The notes under the pieces are model-generated. The model was not told the origin of the DNA and did no database searches. It saw nothing but the letters and a program-made list of their open reading frames with translations. Position numbers and translations under genes: made by a program. DNA of 64,000 nt, from assembly GCF_021789315.1 (NCBI RefSeq), contig NZ_CP084561.1, forward strand, positions 1,674,001 to 1,738,000. The letters are read 5' to 3'. This DNA is from Arthrobacter sp. FW305-BF8. GTDB lineage: Bacteria > Actinomycetota > Actinomycetes > Actinomycetales > Micrococcaceae. This document shows, one piece after another, positions 54,433-61,825 of the stretch. The first letter of the stretch is position 1. The number at the start of each line of letters is the position of its first letter.

Positions 54433-55572
54433 ATGGCATCAACGTATGACGTAGTCATTGTGGGCGGCGGGATTGCCGGACTGTCCCTTGCCTCCGCGCT
54501 GGCCGGCAAATGCACCGTGGCCCTCGTGGAGGCGGAGCAGCAGCTGGCGTACCACACGTCCTCGCGTTCGGCCCGGCAGCTGATACCCAGTTACGGCCCG
54601 CCGGTGGTGCAGGAACTGACTGTCCGCACCCTGGAACTGATCGCGGCGGACGACGCCGGACAGTCCCGGCCCGTGCTGTCGCCGCGGAGCTTTCTGCTCA
54701 TCGGAGACGACGAAACGGTGCGCGCCGAGGCCAGCGGCGAGATGCGCCTGATAAGCCATGACGAAGCGCTCGGGTTGTGCCCGGCTTTGAAGCCCGAATC
54801 CTTCTCCGCCGCCGGCCTGGACACCGGGTCCTTCGGGTGCGACGCCCCGGTGCTGCTGGAAAGGCACCGGGCGCGTGCCGAGGCTGCCGGCGTGGACATC
54901 ATCACCGGCGCCCGCGTCCACTCGGCCCAGCGGCTGGGATCGGGCTGGGAGATCGGCGCCGGGCAGGAAGGCTTCTCCGCCGGCGTGCTGGTCAACGCGG
55001 CCGGCGCCTGGGCCGACGAGCTTGCGGTGCTGAGCGGCGTCGAGAAGATCGGCCTGCAGCCCTACCGGCGCACGGCAGCGATTGTCGGCGTCGGCCATCC
55101 GCTGCCGGAAGGCAGCCCCATGGTGGCCGCCGCAGACGACTCCTTCTACTTCCGCAAGGAAGGCGGCGACGTGCTGATCTCGCCGTCGGAACACGTGGCC
55201 AGCCCGGCGGAGGACGCACGTCCCCGTCCCGGGGACGTGGAGCGGCTCATCTCCCGGCTCAACACCCTGACGACGCTGGGGATCGGAACCGTCCGGACGG
55301 CCTGGACCGGCCTGCGCACCGAGGCGGCCGACGGCGTGCCTGTCGTGGGGTTCGACGCCGAGGCCCGCGGATTCTTCTGGCTCGCCGGCCAGGGCGGCTA
55401 CGGTTTCCAGACCTCGTCCGGAATCGCGGAACTGGCCGCGGCCCAGATTCTGGCGGGCCCGAACGGCCGTGACGGACAGAGTGCCGGACACGCGGGGCAG
55501 GACACTGGCAGCCGTCCGGTATCCCGGACGGCTGATGCGCTTGCTGCGACGCGCTGGTCCATCCGGCGCTGA
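54433..55572 (+). CDS. DAO-family FAD-dependent oxidoreductase
   Basis: 379 residues from ATG 54433, preceded by AAGGA. The FAD-binding VVIVGGGIAGLSLASAL opens the protein, ATG-box-like segments follow (LVNAAGAWADE), and the C-terminal GQGGYGFQTSSGIAE belongs to the DAO/glycine-oxidase group. It probably oxidises an amino acid or amine, perhaps glycine or sarcosine given kbl upstream, but the substrate is inferred from position only. It precedes hutI by 11 bp. Confidence 0.87.
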   Translation: MASTYDVVIVGGGIAGLSLASALAGKCTVALVEAEQQLAYHTSSRSARQLIPSYGPPVVQELTVRTLELIAADDAGQSRPVLSPRSFLLIGDDETVRAEASGEMRLISHDEALGLCPALKPESFSAAGLDTGSFGCDAPVLLERHRARAEAAGVDIITGARVHSAQRLGSGWEIGAGQEGFSAGVLVNAAGAWADELAVLSGVEKIGLQPYRRTAAIVGVGHPLPEGSPMVAAADDSFYFRKEGGDVLISPSEHVASPAEDARPRPGDVERLISRLNTLTTLGIGTVRTAWTGLRTEAADGVPVVGFDAEARGFFWLAGQGGYGFQTSSGIAELAAAQILAGPNGRDGQSAGHAGQDTGSRPVSRTADALAATRWSIRR

Positions 55573-55583
55573 AGAATGGATCC

Positions 55584-56795
55584 ATGAGCACGCTGATCAC
55601 CAACATCGCCGAACTGATGACCCAGGACGCGGAGCACCGTGTCCTCAAGAATGCGGCAGTGGTGATCGAGGGTGAACGGATCTCGTGGATCGGCCAGGCC
55701 TCCGCCGCCCCCGCGGCCGACGAAGCCGTGGACGCGGGCGGCCGGGCCGTGCTCCCCGGCTGGGTGGACTCCCACACGCACCTCATTTTCGCGGGCGACC
55801 GGACGGCGGAGTTCGAGGCCCGGATGGCAGGGGAGGAGTACAGCGCCGGCGGCATCGCCGTCACCACTGAAGCCACCCGGAACACCGGCGACTACGACCT
55901 TACGCGGCTGGCGCAGGGCCGGGTCGCCGAAGCAGTGTCGCAGGGCACGACGTACCTCGAGACGAAAACCGGCTACGGCCTCGATGTCGAGCAGGAAGCC
56001 CGGGGCGCGCGGATCGCCTCGACGGTGGCGGACGAAGTCACCTATTTGGGCGCCCACCTGGTGCCGGCCGGGGCGGATGCGGATGACTACACCAAGCTCG
56101 TCTGCGGCCCGATGCTGGATGCGGTCCGCCCTTACGTCCGCTGGGCCGACGTGTTCTGCGAACGGGGCGCCTTCTCGGAGGAACAGTCACGTGCCGTGCT
56201 GCAGGCCTGCCGCGACGCCGGCCTGGGGCTGCGGGTGCACGGCAACCAGCTGGGCTACGGCGCCGGCGTCCGCCTCGCGGTGGAGTTCGGCGCGGCAAGC
56301 GTGGACCACGTCAACTATCTTTCGGAGCAGGACATCGCAGACCTCGCCGCCGGCTGGTCGGGCTGGGATGCCGCCGCGGGAACGGGCGGCCGGGGAACGG
56401 TGGCCACCTGCCTGCCGGCCTGCGACCTCTCCACCCGCCAGCCGCTGGCCCCCGGCCGTCAGCTCCTGGACGCCGGCGTGCCCGTGGCGCTCGCGTCCAA
56501 CTGCAACCCCGGCACGTCCTACACGAGCTCCATGGCGTTCTGCGTCACCACCGCCGTCCTCCAGATGGGACTGAGTGTCCATGAGGCCGTCCGGGCGGCG
56601 ACGTACGGCGGCGCCCTGGCGCTGCAGCGCGACTCCGGTAGCGACGTCGACGGCGAACGCGCCGTGGGCTCACTCGCCGTCGGACACCGGGCGGACCTGC
56701 ACGTCCTTAACGCCCCGTCCGCCACCCACCTCGCCTACCGCCCCGGCATGCCGCTGACCCACGCGGTGTGGCGTGCAGGGGTGCGGGCACGGTAG
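55584..56795 (+). CDS. hutI: Imidazolonepropionase
   Basis: 403 residues, an amidohydrolase of histidine breakdown (4-imidazolone-5-propionate to N-formimino-glutamate). The metal HxH is in DSHTHLIFAG near residue 63, followed by RMAGEEYSAGGI, the His in VHGNQLG and Asp/Ser regions (SNCNPGTSY). Length is normal. No hutH, hutU or hutG is nearby in this window, which is unusual because hut genes are usually grouped. It lies 11 bp after the DAO gene and probably shares its transcript. Confidence 0.92.
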   Translation: MSTLITNIAELMTQDAEHRVLKNAAVVIEGERISWIGQASAAPAADEAVDAGGRAVLPGWVDSHTHLIFAGDRTAEFEARMAGEEYSAGGIAVTTEATRNTGDYDLTRLAQGRVAEAVSQGTTYLETKTGYGLDVEQEARGARIASTVADEVTYLGAHLVPAGADADDYTKLVCGPMLDAVRPYVRWADVFCERGAFSEEQSRAVLQACRDAGLGLRVHGNQLGYGAGVRLAVEFGAASVDHVNYLSEQDIADLAAGWSGWDAAAGTGGRGTVATCLPACDLSTRQPLAPGRQLLDAGVPVALASNCNPGTSYTSSMAFCVTTAVLQMGLSVHEAVRAATYGGALALQRDSGSDVDGERAVGSLAVGHRADLHVLNAPSATHLAYRPGMPLTHAVWRAGVRAR

Positions 56796-56857
56796 TGTCA
56801 GGCGGTGCCATTCCCCCCGGGAGTGACGCAAGATGATCGTTCAGGGTCTGATACAAT

Positions 56858-56879
56858 CACAAAGCGTCATTTCTTTGTG
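56858..56879. promoter_or_regulatory. Candidate DeoR operator
   Basis: CACAAAG and CTTTGTG are perfect 7-bp inverted arms 8 bp apart, 27 bp before the DeoR start. Position suggests autoregulation. Confidence 0.5.
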
Positions 56880-56906
56880 GCGTTTTTGGATCTTGAAAGG
56901 CCCTGC

Positions 56907-57695
56907 ATGACACGCACCGACCGACTGACGGCCATCCTTGATCTCCTTGCCGAGGCCGGCCAGGTGGAAGTCGAGGAAATCGTCACCCGGCTCGGCGTGT
57001 CACCTGCCACCGCCCGGCGGGACCTGGACAGCCTTGCCAAGCGGCGGCTGCTGACCCGGACCCGCGGCGGCGCCACCACCGGCGCCCTCGCCTACGACCT
57101 TCCCGGCAGGTACAACCGGGACGACCACGCCGTAGCCAAGCAGGAGATCGCCCTGGCCGCCTCGGCGCTCATCAGCCCGGGCATGGTCATCGGCCTGTGC
57201 GGCGGCACCACGAGTACCGCCCTCGCACAGATCCTGGCCACCCGCGAGGACCTTAACTCGCCGTCGAACCAGCCCACCCTGACCGTGGTCACCAATGCGA
57301 TCAACATCGCCTCCCAGCTTGCCGTCCGGCCCAACATCAAGGTGATGGTGACCGGCGGCATCCTCAACCCGCGGTCCTATGAACTCGTGGGCCCGTACAC
57401 GGACATCATCATGCAGAAGGTGGTGCTGGACATCGCCTTCATCGGGGTCAACGGCGTCGACCCGGAGGTGGGGCCCACCAACACCGGCGAGGCCGAGGCT
57501 ACGGTCAACGCCCTGCTGGCCAGCCGCGCCAGCGAGTCCTACGTGATCGCAGACTCCTCGAAGGTGGGCCGCCGGGCGTTTGCCACCATGGACGGCTACA
57601 ACTTCACCCGGCTCATCACCGACTCCGGCATTTCCGCGGCCGACAAGGCCGCCTTCGAAGCCCGCGGCACCGAAGTGCTCGTGGCCGGCGCCTAG
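56907..57695 (+). CDS. DeoR/GlpR-family regulator
   Basis: 262 residues from ATG 56907 (MTRTDRL), where AAAGG is well placed. The N-terminal winged helix (residues 5-58: VEEIVTRLGVSPATARRDLDSL) and a C-terminal sugar-phosphate sensor domain with CGGTTSTAL and FIGVNGV are typical. The effector is likely a phosphorylated sugar, which is knowledge of the family. It converges with the phosphatase gene and lies 111 bp after hutI. Confidence 0.92.
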   Translation: MTRTDRLTAILDLLAEAGQVEVEEIVTRLGVSPATARRDLDSLAKRRLLTRTRGGATTGALAYDLPGRYNRDDHAVAKQEIALAASALISPGMVIGLCGGTTSTALAQILATREDLNSPSNQPTLTVVTNAINIASQLAVRPNIKVMVTGGILNPRSYELVGPYTDIIMQKVVLDIAFIGVNGVDPEVGPTNTGEAEATVNALLASRASESYVIADSSKVGRRAFATMDGYNFTRLITDSGISAADKAAFEARGTEVLVAGA

Positions 57696-57708
57696 AAAAG
57701 AAGACGGC

Positions 57709-58389
57709 TCAGAAAATCACCGGCGGGGCGTCCAGCACGGTTTCGTCCACCCTCCGGTCCACCCACTGTGTGAACGGTGTGTCGAGTTCGTACTTGCCCA
57801 GGCTGTTGCGCACCAGCATGCGGACCTCGGCGTTTTCGGGGTTGTTCAGCGACTCGAAATACTCCACGGACCAGTGGAACCAGCGCATGCAGAACAGGCG
57901 CATGGTCAGCCCGTGCGTGACCAGCAGGGCGTTCGGGGAGTAGTCGGGCTTGGACCAGTGCCGGTACAGGGTCTCCATGAACGAGGAGATCCGGTCGTAG
58001 ACGTCGGAGCCGGACTCGCCCTCCCGGAAGCGGTAAAAGAAGTGGCCATAGGCGTTGCGGAGTTCCTTCTGGTCCTCGATGTCGCCGGAAATCTGGAAGT
58101 TGGCCCAGTCCTGTTCGCGCAGCCGCGGTTCCTCGATCACCCGCTCCGTCAGATGGCCAAGATCCAGTGCCTCAAGGGTCTGGTAGGCGCGCAGGTACGG
58201 TGAGACGTAGACGCTCACCTGCCGGCCGTCCAGCTCGCGCCGGATGCGTTCCCCGGCGGCTTTCGCCTGCTCCAGGCCAAGCTCTGTCAGCGGAATCCGG
58301 TAGTCGGGCACCCTGTTGTAAATGGAGGTATCCGCGTTGGCCGCCGACTGGCCGTGCCGGATCATGATGATTTTCCCGGGAGCGCTCAT
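57709..58389 (-). CDS. Histidine phosphatase-family protein
   Basis: 226 residues from ATG 58389 (MSAPGKIIMIRHGQS); the longer open frame upstream is antisense to the CPBP gene and non-coding. The RHG motif is at residues 11-13, and the second His is in LLVTHGLTM. A phosphoglycerate-mutase-like fold; substrate unknown. It is divergent from the CPBP gene. Confidence 0.88.
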   Translation of the reverse strand: MSAPGKIIMIRHGQSAANADTSIYNRVPDYRIPLTELGLEQAKAAGERIRRELDGRQVSVYVSPYLRAYQTLEALDLGHLTERVIEEPRLREQDWANFQISGDIEDQKELRNAYGHFFYRFREGESGSDVYDRISSFMETLYRHWSKPDYSPNALLVTHGLTMRLFCMRWFHWSVEYFESLNNPENAEVRMLVRNSLGKYELDTPFTQWVDRRVDETVLDAPPVIF

Positions 58390-58464
58390 AGTTCCCCAGC
58401 ATAGGGTCAGCCCGCGGCCGGACAGGAACCGACTGGCTGACAGGAAAGTACCAGCCGGTGCAGG

Positions 58465-58470
58465 CAAGAT
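58465..58470 (+). promoter_or_regulatory. -10-like box of the CPBP gene, leaderless geometry
   Basis: CAAGAT ends exactly 6 nt before ATG 58477; the GGAA just before the start is too close to serve as a normal ribosome binding site. Confidence 0.4.
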
Positions 58471-58476
58471 AGGAAC

Positions 58477-59256
58477 ATGTTGGTTCCCTCCCGCCGTCGG
58501 CTGCGGTTCGAAGTCTGGATCGTCCTTGGGCTGTCGCTCGGCCAGTCCGCCGTCTACTCCGTGGTGCAGCTGCTGGACAAAATGACCCGGGCACCGCTGG
58601 CGCAGGGGACGTCCACCCTGAACAGGTCGCAAAGCACGCGGGAGTACTTCGACCTCACCTACCAGCTGCTGGACATCATCTTCGCCCTGGTGCCGGTCCT
58701 GCTGGTGATCTACTTTCTGACAGACCAGCGCCAGGCGAAGGCCGGAGGCGGGCACGAGGCCGGCTCGGCGTTCCGGAAGCTGGGATTCAACTTTGCCCGG
58801 CCGGGCAGGGACCTGCTGCAGGGGCTCGGGCTGGCCGCCCTGATCGGGATCCCGTCGCTGGGCCTCTACGCCGCGGGGCGTGCCCTGGGCATTACGACGG
58901 CGATCATCCCCAGCGGTCTGGACGCCTACTGGTGGACGGTGCCCGTGCTGATACTGTCCGCACTGCGCCACGCGGTCGTGGAGGAGGTCATTGTGGTGGG
59001 CTACCTGCTGGACCGGTTCGGCAAGTTCGGCTGGTCCGTGCCGCTGGCGATTTTTGTGTCCGCAATGCTCCGCGGCAGCTACCACCTGTACCAGGGGTTC
59101 GGACCATTCATTGGAAACGCCATCATGGGCGTGGTCTTCGCCTGGATCTACACCAGGACCCGGAGGGTGATGCCGCTCGTCATCGCGCACGCCTTGCTGG
59201 ACATCGTCGCGTTCGTCGGGTTCAGCCTGTTCGGCAAAGCGGTTGGCCTGGGCTAG
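58477..59256 (+). CDS. CPBP-family intramembrane protease-like protein
   Basis: 259 residues with six or more membrane segments. The family motifs appear as VVEEVIVVGYLLDRF, GSYHLYQGFG and VIAHALLDI, keeping the double Glu and both His residues. In the first motif the usual EExxxR arginine is missing (EEVIVVG), so proteolysis may be altered. It is thought to act in the membrane on unknown substrates. Confidence 0.82.
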   Translation: MLVPSRRRLRFEVWIVLGLSLGQSAVYSVVQLLDKMTRAPLAQGTSTLNRSQSTREYFDLTYQLLDIIFALVPVLLVIYFLTDQRQAKAGGGHEAGSAFRKLGFNFARPGRDLLQGLGLAALIGIPSLGLYAAGRALGITTAIIPSGLDAYWWTVPVLILSALRHAVVEEVIVVGYLLDRFGKFGWSVPLAIFVSAMLRGSYHLYQGFGPFIGNAIMGVVFAWIYTRTRRVMPLVIAHALLDIVAFVGFSLFGKAVGLG

Positions 59257-59280
59257 GAAGCGCCCGGCCCTTAAAAGTGA

Positions 59281-59332
59281 TTCGGCCGCCATCGGCGGGT
59301 GACGTCATTGGCACCCGCTGATGGCGGCCGAA
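59281..59332. terminator. Strong bidirectional hairpin
   Basis: TTCGGCCGCCATCGGCGGGTG (59281-59301) pairs with 59312-59332 almost perfectly, and outer GCCCTT/AAGGGC extend it. It sits between the convergent CPBP and VOC genes. Confidence 0.8.
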
Positions 59333-59351
59333 GTGAAGGGCGGAGAGTGCG

Positions 59352-59990
59352 TCAGATGGTGACGGCGCCCGCTGCGGTTTCGAACGTGACCGAGAGAATG
59401 CCCGGCGTTCCGTGCGGGGCGACCCAGTTCACGGCGACGTCCTCCAGCGGCCTTTCGACGGGCTCGCCGAGCCACTCGGTCACGCGCTCGGCAGAGCCCG
59501 CGATCGTGAGGCTGGACATCTTCACATTGCTGTCATAGGCGTTGGACGGGTGCAGCTCCGCATCGCCCTCCCACTTCAGCATGTAGGGGACCTGCGGGTC
59601 CGCGATTAGGCCCAGGATGCCGATCTGCTTCCAGACAAGCTCCCGGCCGTCGGGGAACTTGCGGTTGCCGTTGACCGCGGAGCGGCCCAGGCGTTCCTCG
59701 AATGGGGCGAGGTCGTCAACTTCGACGCACCAGCCCATCCAGCCGCCGCCCGCCGCGGACCGGGCCCGGACGGCCTGGCCGAACGGTGCCTTGTCCGACG
59801 CCGGGTGGTCCAGTACCTCAACAACCTCGAGGTACTTGTGGCCGGCCAGGGGAATGATCATGTTCCGGGTCCCAAACCGGGGGTGCACCCCGCCCTTTAC
59901 GGCTTCGACGCCGAGGGCAGAGGAGATACGTTCGGTGGTGGCCGCCAGGCCATCGTGTTCACAGGCGTAAGAGACGTGATCCATGCGCAT
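59352..59990 (-). CDS. VOC-family (glyoxalase-like) protein
   Basis: 212 residues with a glyoxalase/bleomycin-resistance fold: MDHVSYACEHDG opens the first half, and HKYLEVVEVLDHP and YMLKWEGDAELHPS hold possible metal or substrate residues. It resembles Glyoxalase_3-type proteins. The reaction is unknown. Start ATG 59990 lies 6 nt after CAAGAT, and a DtxR-like palindrome lies 37 bp upstream of the start. Confidence 0.82.
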   Translation of the reverse strand: MRMDHVSYACEHDGLAATTERISSALGVEAVKGGVHPRFGTRNMIIPLAGHKYLEVVEVLDHPASDKAPFGQAVRARSAAGGGWMGWCVEVDDLAPFEERLGRSAVNGNRKFPDGRELVWKQIGILGLIADPQVPYMLKWEGDAELHPSNAYDSNVKMSSLTIAGSAERVTEWLGEPVERPLEDVAVNWVAPHGTPGILSVTFETAAGAVTI

Positions 59991-59996
59991 GACCTC

Positions 59997-60002
59997 ATCT
60001 TG
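59997..60002 (-). promoter_or_regulatory. -10-like box of the VOC gene, leaderless geometry
   Basis: CAAGAT on the minus strand ends exactly 6 nt before ATG 59990. Confidence 0.4.
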
Positions 60003-60026
60003 GCACTTTGTGAGGTGGCTCTCAGC

Positions 60027-60045
60027 TTAGGTGCACCTAACCTTG
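60027..60045. promoter_or_regulatory. DtxR/IdeR-like iron box
   Basis: TTAGGTGCACCTAA is a 14-bp perfect palindrome; over 19 bp the site matches the consensus TTAGGTTAGGCTAACCTAA at 13 positions. It lies upstream of both the VOC gene and the first riboswitch. Iron control is inference. Confidence 0.4.
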
Positions 60046-60118
60046 CGAAAAGTCCATACTTTGACGAAGTTCTTCACAAAGCTGTGCGCGTAACAGTCCC
60101 ATTCCTACACTGATCGCA

Positions 60119-60231
60119 GGTCATGAGTGCCAGCGAAGAAAGCCCCGGCTCGCTGGCCGGCAACCCTCCAACCGCGGCGGGGTGCCCCGGGTGAAGACCT
60201 GGCTGCGCGGCGCCCGCCGTGCGGCAAGCGC
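60119..60231 (+). ncRNA. SAM-IV riboswitch, upstream of metY
   Basis: The leader begins GGTCATGAGTGCCAGCG and contains GGCCGGCAACCCTCC, GGGGTGCCCCGGGTGAAGACC and a GGCAAGCGC tail, the conserved core of actinobacterial SAM-IV RNAs. It should sense S-adenosylmethionine and repress metY when SAM is plentiful. 45 bp separate it from the metY start. Confidence 0.9.
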
Positions 60232-60276
60232 GGGCCTGTGCCGGGACCAGCACACGCCCTTCAGCAGAGGAGCCTC

Positions 60277-61593
60277 ATGTCCAACGCATGGTCATTCGAA
60301 ACCCGCCAGATCCATGCCGGCCAGGCGCCGGACGGCACCACCGGCGCCCGGGCACTGCCGATCTACCAGACGACGTCGTTCGTCTTCCCCAGCGCCGAGA
60401 GTGCAGCGGACCGCTTTGCGCTGGCCGAGATCGCACCCATCTACACGCGGATCGGCAACCCTACCCAGGACGCCGTCGAACAGCGCATCGCCAGTCTGGA
60501 AGGAGGGCTTGCGGCACTGCTCCTGAGCTCGGGCCAGGCCGCCGAAACGTACGCCATCCTTAACATCGCCGAAGCCGGCGACCACGTTGTTGCCAGCCCC
60601 AGCCTCTATGGCGGTACCTACAACCTGCTGGCACACACGCTGAAGAAGTTCGGAGTCTCCGTCACCTTCGTGGCAGACCCGGACAACCTGGAGCAGTGGC
60701 GCGACGCCGTGCGGCCGAACACCAAGCTCTTCTTTGCCGAGGTGGTGTCGAACCCCCGGCAGGACGTGCTGGACATCGAAGGCGTTGCCCGGACAGCGCA
60801 CGAGGCCGGCGTGCCGCTGATCGTGGACAACACCCTGTCCACGCCCTACCTCATCCGCCCGCTCGAGTGGGGTGCGGACATCGTGGTGCACTCGGCCACC
60901 AAATACCTCGGCGGGCACGGTGCCGCCATTGCCGGCGTCATCGTGGATTCAGGCAACTTCGACTTCGGCAAGGACCCGGAGCGTTTCCCCGGCTTCAATA
61001 CACCGGACCCCACCTACAACGGGCTGGTCTACGCCCGGGACCTCGGCGCCGGCGGCGCCCTGGGAGCCAACCTGTCCTACATCCTCAAGGCCCGCGTCCA
61101 GCTGCTCCGCGACCTGGGCTCCGCGGTGTCCCCGTTCAATGCCTTCCTCATCGCGCAGGGCCTGGAAACCCTGAGCCTTCGGGTGGAGCGCCACGTGGCC
61201 AACGCAGCAGCCGTGGCCGGCTGGCTGGAAGCCCGGGAAGACGTGGAGTCCGTGGCCTACGCCGGGCTGCCGTCCAGCCCCTGGTACGAGCGCGGCCTGA
61301 AGTACGGGCCCAAGGGCACCGGCGCGGTGGTGGCCTTTACGCTGGCCGGCGGCGCCGAGGCCGGAAAGCGCTTCGTGGATGCCCTGGAACTGCACTCCCA
61401 CGTGGCAAACATTGGCGACGTCCGCTCCCTCGTCATCCACCCGGCGTCGACCACCCACAGCCAGCTCACGCCGGAGCAGCAGGCCGTGGCGGGGGTTGCC
61501 CCCGGCCTGGTCCGGCTGTCGGTGGGCCTGGAGCACATCGATGACATCCTGGCCGACCTCGACGCCGGATTCCGCGCGGCAAAGGGCGCCTGA
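60277..61593 (+). CDS. metY: O-acetylhomoserine aminocarboxypropyltransferase (sulfhydrylase)
   Basis: 438 residues from ATG 60277, preceded by AGAGGAG. It makes homocysteine from O-acetylhomoserine and sulfide using PLP. Signatures are FETRQIHAGQAPD, YTRIGNPTQD, VDNTLSTPYL and the PLP lysine near residue 209 in HSATKYLGGHG. It follows a SAM-IV riboswitch and precedes metX, which makes its substrate. Confidence 0.96.
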   Translation: MSNAWSFETRQIHAGQAPDGTTGARALPIYQTTSFVFPSAESAADRFALAEIAPIYTRIGNPTQDAVEQRIASLEGGLAALLLSSGQAAETYAILNIAEAGDHVVASPSLYGGTYNLLAHTLKKFGVSVTFVADPDNLEQWRDAVRPNTKLFFAEVVSNPRQDVLDIEGVARTAHEAGVPLIVDNTLSTPYLIRPLEWGADIVVHSATKYLGGHGAAIAGVIVDSGNFDFGKDPERFPGFNTPDPTYNGLVYARDLGAGGALGANLSYILKARVQLLRDLGSAVSPFNAFLIAQGLETLSLRVERHVANAAAVAGWLEAREDVESVAYAGLPSSPWYERGLKYGPKGTGAVVAFTLAGGAEAGKRFVDALELHSHVANIGDVRSLVIHPASTTHSQLTPEQQAVAGVAPGLVRLSVGLEHIDDILADLDAGFRAAKGA

Positions 61594-61609
61594 CTTCCCG
61601 CGCTGCCGG

Positions 61610-61646
61610 TGTGGCTCCCGGCCGGTGAGGGGCCGGGAGTCACACA
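61610..61646 (+). terminator. Hairpin after metY
   Basis: TGTGGCTCCCGGCC pairs with GGCCGGGAGTCACACA across a short loop, with a T-containing tail. It separates metY from the second riboswitch so that metX has its own control. Confidence 0.75.
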
Positions 61647-61697
61647 GCCGTCACATTCTTAGCGCAGATGTCCGCCTGTTTCGTAAACTGGGCAACA

Positions 61698-61808
61698 GGT
61701 CATGAGTGCCAGCGACAGCCCCGGCTTGCTGGCCGGCAACCCTCCTTCCGCGGTGGGGTGCCCCGGGTGAAGACCTGGCCTGCCGGACAGCTGCCGGCGG
61801 GCAAGCGC
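61698..61808 (+). ncRNA. SAM-IV riboswitch, upstream of metX
   Basis: The same core is present as in the first copy (GGTCATGAGTGCCAGCG, GGCCGGCAACCCTCC, GGGGTGCCCCGGGTGAAGACC, GGGCAAGCGCG), with changes in the loops. It ends about 18 nt before metX. Confidence 0.92.
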
Positions 61809-61825
61809 GTAGAAGAGGTTTACCT

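Noticed and set aside
58390..59292. Upstream extension of the histidine phosphatase frame
   Set aside because: It is antisense to the CPBP gene; the RHG motif and ATG 58389 mark the true start.
60119..60231. SAM-I or SAH riboswitch instead of SAM-IV
   Set aside because: The GGTCATGAGTGCCAGCG start and GGGTGAAGACC closing, with the downstream GGCAAGCGC arm, match SAM-IV as known from actinobacteria and not the SAM-I kink-turn or the SAH core.
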